The notes under the pieces: model-generated
Told to the model about the DNA's origin: nothing
The model's input: the letters and a program-made list of their open reading frames with translations, nothing else
Database searches by the model: none
Made by a program: the position numbers and the translations under genes
Source: Candidatus Thermochlorobacteriaceae bacterium
GTDB lineage: Bacteria > Bacteroidota > Chlorobiia > Chlorobiales > Thermochlorobacteraceae
Reading direction: 5' to 3'
Assembly (NCBI GenBank): GCA_029263855.1
Contig: JAJUFC010000001.1
Location: 409,207 to 473,206, forward strand
DNA: 64,000 nt
In this document: piece by piece, positions 17,947 to 26,004 of the stretch
Position numbering within the stretch: the first letter of the stretch is position 1
Layout: the number at the start of each line of letters is the position of its first letter

Positions 17947-18207
17947 ATGAACACGCCGTCATTTGACAAACTGCAAACTCAGTTGGACAAACTCGAATAC
18001 CCCACCGCCTTTATGTTCAAGTTCATTGCGCCGCTGGCAGGGTTAATCCAACTGCGAAGCATCTTCGAAGGATACCCCGTCAAAGTCAATCCCTCGCGCA
18101 ATGGCAATTACATCAGCATCACCGCCGAACTTGAAATGCAATCCTCAACGGAAATCATCGCCATTTACGAACAAGCCGCCAAAGTCGAAGGCGTGATTTT
18201 GCTTTAA
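17947..18207 (+). CDS. DUF493 (YbeD-like) family protein
   Basis: An 86-residue soluble protein. The start at 17947 is set by a good Shine-Dalgarno (AAAGGAGTGGAGA directly before the ATG); the longer frame reads through a dispersed repeat and is rejected. The 'YPTAFMFKFIAP' N-terminus and 'SRNGNYISITAELEM' centre match the ACT-like ferredoxin fold of DUF493. The function is not established; the E. coli homologue YbeD lies next to lipB. It is followed 18 bases later by an SDR gene. Confidence 0.82.
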   Translation: MNTPSFDKLQTQLDKLEYPTAFMFKFIAPLAGLIQLRSIFEGYPVKVNPSRNGNYISITAELEMQSSTEIIAIYEQAAKVEGVILL

Positions 18208-18225
18208 CGCTAATCCAACAACGCC

Positions 18226-18990
18226 ATGACCATACTCATCACGGGCGCATCGACGGGCATCGGAGTTAGTTTCGCCGAAGAATACGCCAAGCGCAAGCAC
18301 AACCTCGTGCTCGTCGCTCGCTCCGAAGATAAACTTCAAGCCTTAGCAAAACGCCTTTCCGACGCGCATGGCATTGTGGCGCAGGTCTTCGCGCAAGACC
18401 TCTCCAAGCCCAATGGCGCCGAAAAAGTCGTCCGATTCTGCGACGAAAAAAACTTGGAGATTGATTTGCTCGTCAACAACGCGGGTTTCGGAATGCTGGG
18501 CGAATTTCTCTCGCACGATGTCGCGCGGCTCGAAGAAATGGTAACGCTCAACGCGCTAACCTTGATGAAACTCTCGCGACTTTTTGCGACGAAATTCGCT
18601 GAACGAAAATCGGGCGGAATTATCAACGTGGCATCAACAGCGGCGTTTCAACCCGTGCCGAATATGGCAGTCTACGCCGCAACCAAAGCCTTCGTGTTGA
18701 GCTTCTCGGAAGCGATTGCGTTTGAACTCAAAGACAAGGGGATTCGCGTGATGGCGCTTTGTCCCGGCGGAACGGACACGCCATTCTTCGACAACGCCCA
18801 ATATGAACGCTCCAAATTGATGATTCCGCTTGAAAAGCCCGAAGACGTGGTGAAAACCTGCATCGAGGGCTACGAGCGCGGCGAAACCGTCGTCGTCTCG
18901 GGCGCGATGAACAAACTGATGGTCAATTCAAGCCGATTCGTGCCGCGCTCGCTCGTAACCGCCATTGCGGGAAGCATCTTCAAGAAGTGA
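18226..18990 (+). CDS. Short-chain dehydrogenase/reductase, DltE-like
   Basis: A 254-residue SDR with TGASTGIG at residues 6-13, NNAGFG, and the catalytic Tyr150-xxx-Lys154 (YAATK). The 'FAEEYAKRKHNLVLVARSEDKLQALA' layout and the C-terminal hydrophobic end are typical of the uncharacterised DltE/YqjQ group. The substrate is unknown. It probably shares a transcript with DUF493. Confidence 0.87.
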   Translation: MTILITGASTGIGVSFAEEYAKRKHNLVLVARSEDKLQALAKRLSDAHGIVAQVFAQDLSKPNGAEKVVRFCDEKNLEIDLLVNNAGFGMLGEFLSHDVARLEEMVTLNALTLMKLSRLFATKFAERKSGGIINVASTAAFQPVPNMAVYAATKAFVLSFSEAIAFELKDKGIRVMALCPGGTDTPFFDNAQYERSKLMIPLEKPEDVVKTCIEGYERGETVVVSGAMNKLMVNSSRFVPRSLVTAIAGSIFKK

Positions 18991-19030
18991 GAGCGTTAAT
19001 TCGCCGCGTCGCTGCGGGCATTGTTGCTCT

Positions 19031-19054
19031 CATTCCCGCGCAGGCGGGAATCCA
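19031..19054. repeat. Palindromic intergenic repeat
   Basis: ATTCCCGC (19032-19039) and GCGGGAAT (19044-19051) are perfect arms around GCAG, followed by CC. The 'CATTCCCGCG...GCGGGAATCC' form is another short repeat I recall from many bacterial genomes. It lies 41 bases after the SDR stop, where a transcript hairpin could protect or end the message, but no T-run follows. Confidence 0.6.
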
Positions 19055-19135
19055 CAAAAGGCTTTCAGAAGTAGCACCGTTTGCAAATCACGAGGCATTG
19101 ATTAAATTTCCCGCAAAACTTTTAACCATAGCCAA

Positions 19136-19573
19136 ATGGCGCGTCGCGCATTAACGATTTTCGCTCTGCTGATTTCATTCGTTCCCGTGCTCCTCGTTGC
19201 CGCGAGCATCGTTAGCAGTTTCGTTGCTATTCCCGACAGCGACCGCGTCTATGTGCGTTGGACGTCTCAAAACGAAGCCACCCTCATTCGCTACGAACTG
19301 TATCGCCAAACCGACAACAACGCGCCAACTTTGCTGGCGACGCTTTCGCCGCAAGGGAACAACCGAAACTATGAATTTATCGATATGTCCGTCGGCGGAT
19401 TCAATCGCAACAGCAATCCTAACGACCCGCCCGTGCCACTCTCGCTTCAACGCCTCACCTACACGCTCAAAATCGTAACCGCCAGCGGCACCGCCGAACT
19501 GCAAACCCAAGTCGCCTTTCAAACCTCCACCACCCGTCGCACGTGGGGAAGCATTAAAGCCTTGTTTCGATAA
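19136..19573 (+). CDS. Small exported protein with one fibronectin-III-like domain
   Basis: A 145-residue protein with a hydrophobic N-terminus (about residues 5-30; signal peptide or anchor). The rest reads like a single beta-sandwich: 'VYVRWTSQNEATLIRYELYR' is a common FN3 strand pair, then a loop rich in Asn/Pro, then 'LTYTLKIVTASGTAE'. No catalytic motif is seen. The role is unknown; it may be a cell-surface or periplasmic binding module. Confidence 0.65.
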   Translation: MARRALTIFALLISFVPVLLVAASIVSSFVAIPDSDRVYVRWTSQNEATLIRYELYRQTDNNAPTLLATLSPQGNNRNYEFIDMSVGGFNRNSNPNDPPVPLSLQRLTYTLKIVTASGTAELQTQVAFQTSTTRRTWGSIKALFR

Positions 19574-19584
19574 GCCGAAGCCGA

Positions 19585-19616
19585 CTTGAAACGTCAAGGA
19601 AAAATGCTATTTTCGC
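19585..19616 (+). promoter_or_regulatory. Possible Bacteroidota-type promoter
   Basis: CTTG (19585-19588) lies 20 bases before TATTTTCG (19609-19616). This is close to the TTTG / TAnnTTTG pattern used by the Bacteroidota primary sigma factor. It would give a leader of about 65 bases before the lysine-rich protein at 19687. Confidence 0.3.
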
Positions 19617-19686
19617 GCGCCAATCGCTTCAAAACGATGGCAAACAACAACTTTCTAAACCTCAAAACGCTAATTTCAACAAACGT

Positions 19687-19995
19687 ATGAAAAGCATTCT
19701 CTCTCTTTTGACCGCGCTGTTGATTGCGGGCGGAATCTATGCGCAAGAAGCCAAAACGGCAAAGCCCGCCCAAGAAGCGAAGAAAACGGAAACGACCAAA
19801 AAAGCGGAAGAGCCAAAGGCTGACGCAAAAGCCAAGACCGACGCCGTAGCCGCGCCTGCCGCCGACGCAAAAGCCGACAAAGCCAAAGCCGCTGAAACGA
19901 AAACCAAAGCCGCTTCTGACGCAAAAGCCAAAGAAACCAAGAAAGAAGAGCGCAAAGAGCAAAAGAAAACCGAAGAACCGAAGAAAACTCAATAA
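19687..19995 (+). CDS. Exported Lys/Ala/Glu/Thr-rich low-complexity protein
   Basis: A 102-residue protein: a clear signal peptide (MKSILSLLTALLIAGGIYAQ) then about 80 residues made almost only of Lys, Ala, Glu, Thr, Asp and Pro, in irregular units such as KAEEPKADAKAKTD. No globular fold is expected. Such tails resemble histone-H1-like or cell-wall-spanning linkers, but this one is exported, so binding to acidic surface polymers is one possibility. It has its own terminator, and possibly its own promoter, so it is a single-gene unit. The reading frame is uninterrupted and the codons match its neighbours. Confidence 0.7.
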   Translation: MKSILSLLTALLIAGGIYAQEAKTAKPAQEAKKTETTKKAEEPKADAKAKTDAVAAPAADAKADKAKAAETKTKAASDAKAKETKKEERKEQKKTEEPKKTQ

Positions 19996-20024
19996 GTTTG
20001 AGTTGCGGCAATATCAAGCGCGAG

Positions 20025-20048
20025 GGGAGAGCCATCTCCCCTTTTTTA
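20025..20048 (+). terminator. Rho-independent terminator
   Basis: GGGAGA (20026-20031) and TCTCCC (20036-20041) pair around GCCA and are followed at once by six T residues. It ends the lysine-rich protein transcript 30 bases past its stop. Confidence 0.8.
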
Positions 20049-20194
20049 TTGCGTTCAACGCGATGAACTTATTTTGAAATGAATCGCGATTTTTTTATCA
20101 TCGCCCATCAACAAAACAGCAGAGTCGCCAAAATGCCGCTTCGAGTTCTCTGCTTTACGGTCATTTTCTATCAACAACATCAACACCAACCATT

Positions 20195-23100
20195 ATGAAG
20201 AAAGCGTTACTGTATTTCTTTTTAGCCCTCTTCACGACGAGCGGGCTTTGGGCGCAATCCGACAAAGCGCGCCGACTTCAAGAGTCTGAACAAATCAATC
20301 AGACTTTAATGAAGTATATCAACGGCGGAGAACTGACAAAATCTGAAAACGAAAGTTTGTCTCACCACTGGGAGCGACTGGCTGAACTACAGAGCATAAG
20401 TCAAAATAGAGGACCCGGTAACAGCGGAACTCCGATTACGCAGGTTGCAGGGTATTCTAGAACTGTGCTTACAGGGGGCACATATACAAATCTAACAGGA
20501 GGAACCGTTATTAGCTCGGATGCGGGGCTCACTTCTGGAAACTCCGATGATGGATATGCACATGTTACGCTCCCTTTTACATTCACCTACAATGGATCAA
20601 ACTTTACGCAGGTTACTTTCTCAACAAACGGATGGATTGCAATGGGGCATATCGCACCAACAGCATCACAAGGTAGAACAGCAGGTAACCTCTTTACGAC
20701 GACAATTCCCAATAACACAATCGCGGCATGGTTTGGTGATGGAAATGCAAACTTTGGAGTGACAGGACAGGGCGAAATGCGTCATGGAACAGACGGAACA
20801 GATGTTTATGTATTTGAGTGGTTTCAAGCCTCGGGTAGTGGCTTTAGTGTGAGCGCAACAAACAGAATTAGTTTTCAAATTCGGTTGTATGGACCTGCGA
20901 GTTCGGCGCCTGGACGAATCGAGTTGTTATACGGAGCGGCAACCGCAACGCCCACCACTGGAAGGTCAATAGGTATTGAGAACAGCGTAGGCGGAACAGG
21001 AAACTACATCAATGCGCTCAACGGTCTTTCGAATAGCACTACCACAGCGACGGCGTGGGTGGGAAATGGAAATGGTTACAGATTCAGCCCGCCGCTGCCG
21101 ATTGACGCACGACCAACGGCGGCAACCCTGCCAGCAGGACAACTCGTTGCGGGCACGGGATATGACTTAACCGTAAGCATCAACAATGCAGGCACTTCAG
21201 CGATAAGCGCGGGTTACGACATCAGCTACAGCGTGAATGGCGGACCCTTTACGACCGCTACCGGCGCAGGACCTGCGCTTGGCGTTGGCGCAACCGAAAC
21301 CTACACCTTCACGGGCGCGCAACAACTCGTGATGTCCAATGACGGCGGAGTGCCTGTCATTCGCGTGGCGGTATCTGTGCCAAGTGATGGAAACACAGGG
21401 AACGATTCAGCGATTTTTTCCAACAGATATTTCTTCCCGAACGAAACCGTTCTTCGCGAAGATTTTAATGCCGGATTTTCAGGTAACCCTGTAACCATCA
21501 CGGCGCCGAATTGGCTGACCATCAACGCCGACGGAAGTACAACATTACCCTTTTTTATGATTCCGCCGACGGCTGGGTCAATTAACGCATTTGAAGGCAG
21601 TTCTATCGCCAATAATTTTCAGCGCGCAAATGGCTTTAACATCGACGACTATTTAATTACCCCTGAAATTTCAGGATACTCGCCTTCCACTGATACCGAT
21701 TCGCTGATCTTTTATACGCGGCGCAATAGCGATTTTGCAGATTCAATTGATATTCGGCTTTCGCCGGGCATCGGTGTTCCCGCTGGCACAACCGCCGCAG
21801 ATTTCACCATTCGGGTCGCATATATCGTCTCGCCTTTCACAGCGACCTATCAGCGGGTCGCCTTCAAACTTAACGATTTCTTGCCGGGCGGAACGACCAA
21901 CTACCGCGTCGCCTTTCGTTACCTGCATTTTGATGGTGGGTCAGGCGGTAGTTCTGATATCTTTGCGATTGATGCGGTGAGCATTCGCCGCTCGCCGATT
22001 CCCCTCACGGCGTCAATCGGGGTGGCATTCGGCACGGAAGCGATTGCAAACGGCAGCGTAACGCCATCACTCCTGACGGGAACGGATTTTGAATCACTGC
22101 CCGTCGATAATGGCACGCGAAGCCGAACCTATACGATTTCAAACAGCGGGCTTGCGGGGCTTAATCTCACGGGTTCGCCTTTGGTGCAAGTTACGGGAGC
22201 GCACGCCGCTGACTTCACGGTTACAACTGCGCCATCTGCCACAATCGGAGCAGGGGGTTCAACCACCTTCACGGTTACCTTCAACCCGTCGGCTTCAGGC
22301 ACGAGAAATGCGACGATTTCAATTGCGCACGACGCACCCAATACCAGCACGCCTTATACTTTTGCGGTGAGTGGCGTTGGCGTAACTCCGATTGCTGTAA
22401 CTCCGACAGCCTACTTTAACGGATTTGAAAGTGATGCGCTTGGAACAACTTTTAGCGGTGGCTTGACGGAAGTGAACTTGGTAGGAGGGCTGATTGATTG
22501 GACGGTTATTCAAAACGGAACGGCACCTGCCAACACGCCTTTCGCAGGTGTGCGCCAAGCGCAAGTCAACACGGGATCGACGTTTGCAGGTGAAACGCGC
22601 CGATTGGTGTTCCCATTTTTCAGTTCAGCGGGATCGACAAACCCCGCTCGATTGGAGTTTGCCTTTTTCAAGAGCACGCTTACGGGCGCGGATTTAATCA
22701 ATGTGTTGTTGTCAACCGACGGCGGCGTAACGTTCTCAACTGTGGCTACGCTAAATCGCGCAGGAACGGCAAATGCTTGGGAAGAGCAATCGCTTGACCT
22801 GACGGGCACGACGAACAACGCGGGCTTCCAAATCGCATTTGAAGCCGTGGGTTCAGGAGCCGGCGCCAACCGCAATATGTATATTGATAATGTGCGCATT
22901 TCCGTTCCGTCCGGTCCTGAAATCGGCGTAACGGGCAACGGCAATCCGATTACAAGCGGAAGCACAACGCCATCACTTGCAAACCACACCGATTTCGGAT
23001 TTGTGAGTACCACTGCCGCACGTCCCAGCCCGAATGTGTATCCCGTGCCTACGACGGAAATCGGTCCGCTTGAAAAGAACGCGTCGTCTGCATCGGCAGA

Positions 23101-25045
23101 AGCAAAAGACAAAGGCGAATCGGCAGCACGTGTGAGCGTCAAGCCAACCGATATGCCCATAGCGAACGCGCTACCTGGAACGGTTGTGCGAACTTTCACT
23201 ATCACCAACACTGGCGTTGATGTTCTGAACATTTCAAGCGTTACAATCACAGGACCTGATGCCGCAGAGTTTTCTATTACCGCGTCACCTTCGGCGACGG
23301 TTGCGGTATCTGGAAGCACGACCTTGCAAATTACCTTCAACCCATCGACTGACGGGGTGAAAAATGCAACGGTTGAAATTGCCAACGATGATGCCGATGA
23401 GAACCCATACACATTTGCCATTCGTGGCACGGGCATCACATCGCTTCCCACGCCGTATTTCCAATCGCTGAACGTCGATGGTCCAACGCTCACGAGCGCG
23501 GGGTGGACGATTCGCGAAGTGGCAGGAACGGCGCAAGTGTGGTCGCAAGTTTCAGGCGCAACACTGCCCAGCGGCGCGACGGGCTTTGCCGCTCGCGCGA
23601 ACTTCTTCAGCGCAACGGCGGGCAACGTTGAAATTTTGCAACTGCCCTTCGTGAACTTGCCTTCGGGCAATCCGGTGCTGAATTTTGACGTGGCGTATCG
23701 GAGTTACTCAGGCGAAAACGACCAACTGGAAGTGGTGGTTTCGCTCGATGCTGGTCAGACCTTCACGACGGTCTACAACAAGTCTCGCAACTCTACGCCT
23801 TCGCTGGCGACTTTGGCAAACTCTACGTCTAATTTCACGCCCAGCGCGTTGAGCCAATGGCGGCACGAGACGGTGGATTTAAGTTCGCTTGCGGGTCAAA
23901 CCGATGTGCTGATTGGGTTTCGCGCGACATCGGCATTTGGCAACAATGCGTGGATTGCCAATGTTACGATTCAAAATGTGCCGCAATTGGCAACGAGCAA
24001 TGTTACTGCAAACGGGTCATTCGCGCAGTTTGGGTTGACCATCAACTTTACCGACTTTGGCGGCACGGGTGGAAACCTCTACTTCTCGCGCTTCAACAAT
24101 GCGCCAACGAGCGATGCTACGACCGAATATGCAACGAATACATCGGCAACCGCGCCTGACGGTTCTATTTTTACGCCTGATGTCTCCGCGCCACGCTGGT
24201 GGACGGTTACTTACGATGGTCAAGTGCTCGCCGCCACGATTAACTACGATGTCTCGATAGACTATACGGGCGTTCCGGGCATCAATAATCCCGACCGACT
24301 TTACATTCTGCGCCGTTCAAATCGCTTCGCGTCGTGGGTGGCACTTCCAACGACGCGGTCGGGCGCCATTTTGACTGCGACGGGTCTGACAGGCTTTTCG
24401 GATTTTGGAATCGGAGGCGGAAGCGGCGACAACCCGCTCCCTGTGAATCTTGGCTCGTTCACGGGCGCGAACATTCCACGCGGCGTTGAATTGCGCTGGC
24501 AAACGGTCAGCGAAACCGACAACGCGGGCTTCGATGTGCGCCGCGCCGAGATTATCGACGGCGTAGAGCAAGAGTGGCTGACGGTAGCGTCGTATCGCAC
24601 AACGCCGTCGCTCGTTGGACAAGGCACGACGAGCCAAGCGCACAACTATGCCTACACCGACCAAGGCGTGCAGGTGGGCAAAACCTACCGCTACGCCTTG
24701 CGCTCGACCGACCTGAACGGTACGATTCACGACTATCCGCAAACGGTAACGGTCGAGGTAACGCGCCTTGCGCCGAGAGTCTTCACCTATAAGCTCGAGC
24801 AAAACTATCCGAACCCGTTCAACCCCTCGACGCGCATCATCTATCAAGTTGCCGCGCCAAGCGAGGTGAAAGTGGAGGTGTTTGATATGCTCGGCAGAAA
24901 AGTCGCCACGCTGGTGAACGAGCGCAAGGAAGCGGGCGAGTATTCGGTGAACTTCAACGCACAAGGGCTCTCGAGCGGCGTGTATTTCTATCGCCTGCAA
25001 ACCGAGAAGTTCGTTCAGACGAAGAAAATGATGTTGGTGAAGTAA
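20195..25045 (+). CDS. Giant secreted surface protein with type IX secretion sorting domain
   Basis: A 1616-residue protein. It has a signal peptide (residues 1-20), a beta-rich domain (about 75-290), a CARDB-like segment (about 300-400, 'SINNAGTSAISAGYDISYSV'), two choice-of-anchor-D-like repeats (about 605-730 and 905-1085) each followed or preceded by a jelly-roll-like domain, and a C-terminal T9SS sorting domain. The last starts 'LEQNYPNPFNPSTRIIY' and ends with MMLVK. It should cross the outer membrane and stay attached to the surface. Oddities: the second anchor-D repeat carries an extra, charged segment of about 50 residues, and the first 700 coding bases use A/T-ending codons more than the rest. 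A terminator follows. Confidence 0.9.
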   Translation: MKKALLYFFLALFTTSGLWAQSDKARRLQESEQINQTLMKYINGGELTKSENESLSHHWERLAELQSISQNRGPGNSGTPITQVAGYSRTVLTGGTYTNLTGGTVISSDAGLTSGNSDDGYAHVTLPFTFTYNGSNFTQVTFSTNGWIAMGHIAPTASQGRTAGNLFTTTIPNNTIAAWFGDGNANFGVTGQGEMRHGTDGTDVYVFEWFQASGSGFSVSATNRISFQIRLYGPASSAPGRIELLYGAATATPTTGRSIGIENSVGGTGNYINALNGLSNSTTTATAWVGNGNGYRFSPPLPIDARPTAATLPAGQLVAGTGYDLTVSINNAGTSAISAGYDISYSVNGGPFTTATGAGPALGVGATETYTFTGAQQLVMSNDGGVPVIRVAVSVPSDGNTGNDSAIFSNRYFFPNETVLREDFNAGFSGNPVTITAPNWLTINADGSTTLPFFMIPPTAGSINAFEGSSIANNFQRANGFNIDDYLITPEISGYSPSTDTDSLIFYTRRNSDFADSIDIRLSPGIGVPAGTTAADFTIRVAYIVSPFTATYQRVAFKLNDFLPGGTTNYRVAFRYLHFDGGSGGSSDIFAIDAVSIRRSPIPLTASIGVAFGTEAIANGSVTPSLLTGTDFESLPVDNGTRSRTYTISNSGLAGLNLTGSPLVQVTGAHAADFTVTTAPSATIGAGGSTTFTVTFNPSASGTRNATISIAHDAPNTSTPYTFAVSGVGVTPIAVTPTAYFNGFESDALGTTFSGGLTEVNLVGGLIDWTVIQNGTAPANTPFAGVRQAQVNTGSTFAGETRRLVFPFFSSAGSTNPARLEFAFFKSTLTGADLINVLLSTDGGVTFSTVATLNRAGTANAWEEQSLDLTGTTNNAGFQIAFEAVGSGAGANRNMYIDNVRISVPSGPEIGVTGNGNPITSGSTTPSLANHTDFGFVSTTAARPSPNVYPVPTTEIGPLEKNASSASAEAKDKGESAARVSVKPTDMPIANALPGTVVRTFTITNTGVDVLNISSVTITGPDAAEFSITASPSATVAVSGSTTLQITFNPSTDGVKNATVEIANDDADENPYTFAIRGTGITSLPTPYFQSLNVDGPTLTSAGWTIREVAGTAQVWSQVSGATLPSGATGFAARANFFSATAGNVEILQLPFVNLPSGNPVLNFDVAYRSYSGENDQLEVVVSLDAGQTFTTVYNKSRNSTPSLATLANSTSNFTPSALSQWRHETVDLSSLAGQTDVLIGFRATSAFGNNAWIANVTIQNVPQLATSNVTANGSFAQFGLTINFTDFGGTGGNLYFSRFNNAPTSDATTEYATNTSATAPDGSIFTPDVSAPRWWTVTYDGQVLAATINYDVSIDYTGVPGINNPDRLYILRRSNRFASWVALPTTRSGAILTATGLTGFSDFGIGGGSGDNPLPVNLGSFTGANIPRGVELRWQTVSETDNAGFDVRRAEIIDGVEQEWLTVASYRTTPSLVGQGTTSQAHNYAYTDQGVQVGKTYRYALRSTDLNGTIHDYPQTVTVEVTRLAPRVFTYKLEQNYPNPFNPSTRIIYQVAAPSEVKVEVFDMLGRKVATLVNERKEAGEYSVNFNAQGLSSGVYFYRLQTEKFVQTKKMMLVK

Positions 25046-25077
25046 GACAAGAGGTTAGGGATTGGAGGTTAGAGAAA

Positions 25078-25104
25078 GGGCGGGTGAGCAACTCGCCCTT
25101 TTTA
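25078..25104 (+). terminator. Rho-independent terminator
   Basis: GGGCGGGT (25078-25085) pairs with ACTCGCCC (25091-25098) with one G-T wobble, followed by TTTTTATTT. It ends the giant surface-protein transcript. Confidence 0.8.
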
Positions 25105-25163
25105 TTTGCGGAGAAGCGAATGAAAAAAGCGAAACGAGCGAAGCGTTCTTTTTTTGCGAGGGT

Positions 25164-25913
25164 TTAGGATTGCTTGGGTATGCGGCGCACGTCGGAGAGC
25201 GAGAGTCCAAGTTCTTTTGCGATTTGTTCGTCCGATAATCCCAATCGGCGCAAGAGCGGAACGGTGGCGAGTTTGCCTTCCAACTTGCCTTCCGAGAAGG
25301 CTTCTCGGTAAAATGCCGTGTCTTTCAATCCGAGTTCTTCTTGAATCTTCAACATTTTGCGTATCTCCTCTCGCGTTAAAGTTCGGAATTTGTAGGACAA
25401 AATTTGTTCAATCAAATTCAATTCCGCAACGGTCGCTTTCTCCGCGATTTTGCGCGCTCGCTCGCCCGCCGTTGTCTCCGAGGCAATCAACAGCTCAAAC
25501 AACGCCGCCGCATTGGATTTTGATTCGGGTAATTCGTCCAAATATACTCGCTTGACGCTCTTCAATGCAAGCAAGTCGGCGTAAGGTTCAATCTGTTTTT
25601 GCTCTGCGCTTCGCGAAGGATACATCGCGATGGCTTGCCATTTAGCAGTGGGGTATTGTTTGAGATAGAGAAAAATTTCGGCGAAGAAGCGGGCGTAGAA
25701 CTGCTCGTCTTGTTGGAATTGCGCTTCAACGAAGTAAACTTCGTCGTTTGGATTTTTGGGAACGAACACGCCATCAATGCGGAAGGAAGTCTCCTTCAAT
25801 TCAACGGATTTGAACTCGTAGCGTGAAGCGTCGTCGGGGTTTCTGCCGATGAGCGAAAAAAAGCCTTGCGGCGCGAGTTGCAAGAGAAGATAAACCAGTT
25901 TATCGGTGCGCAT
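25164..25913 (-). CDS. Rpn/DUF2887-type PD-(D/E)XK nuclease-like protein
   Basis: A 249-residue protein. The N-terminal half has the variant nuclease core D47 ... E63-A-Q65 (FRIDGVFVP and YFVEAQFQ), as in the 'Rpn family recombination-promoting nuclease/putative transposase' group. The C-terminal half is helical with a 'SEGKLEGKLATVPLLRRLGLSDEQIAKELGLSL' style tail that these proteins share. Rpn proteins cut DNA and promote recA-independent recombination; they are scattered and often multicopy. It stands alone between the surface protein and crtQ, oriented opposite to both, with no inverted repeats flanking it that I can see. Confidence 0.82.
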   Translation of the reverse strand: MRTDKLVYLLLQLAPQGFFSLIGRNPDDASRYEFKSVELKETSFRIDGVFVPKNPNDEVYFVEAQFQQDEQFYARFFAEIFLYLKQYPTAKWQAIAMYPSRSAEQKQIEPYADLLALKSVKRVYLDELPESKSNAAALFELLIASETTAGERARKIAEKATVAELNLIEQILSYKFRTLTREEIRKMLKIQEELGLKDTAFYREAFSEGKLEGKLATVPLLRRLGLSDEQIAKELGLSLSDVRRIPKQS

Positions 25914-26004
25914 CGCAGAATCGTTTAATCGTGATGCGGCAAGTTAGAATGAAACGAATGAGGGGCAAAAGGGCTTTTTAACGACAAACAAAAAACGACG
26001 AACA

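Noticed and set aside
22510..23670. A 386-codon minus-strand frame inside the giant T9SS gene
   Set aside because: It lies opposite a clear modular surface protein, has no known domain, and reflects low stop frequency in the complementary strand of Thr/Ser/Ala-rich sequence.
25110..25155. Second hairpin after the giant T9SS gene
   Set aside because: A-rich and T-rich flanks suggest a terminator, but the arms pair poorly with several mismatches; the hairpin at 25078 already explains termination.
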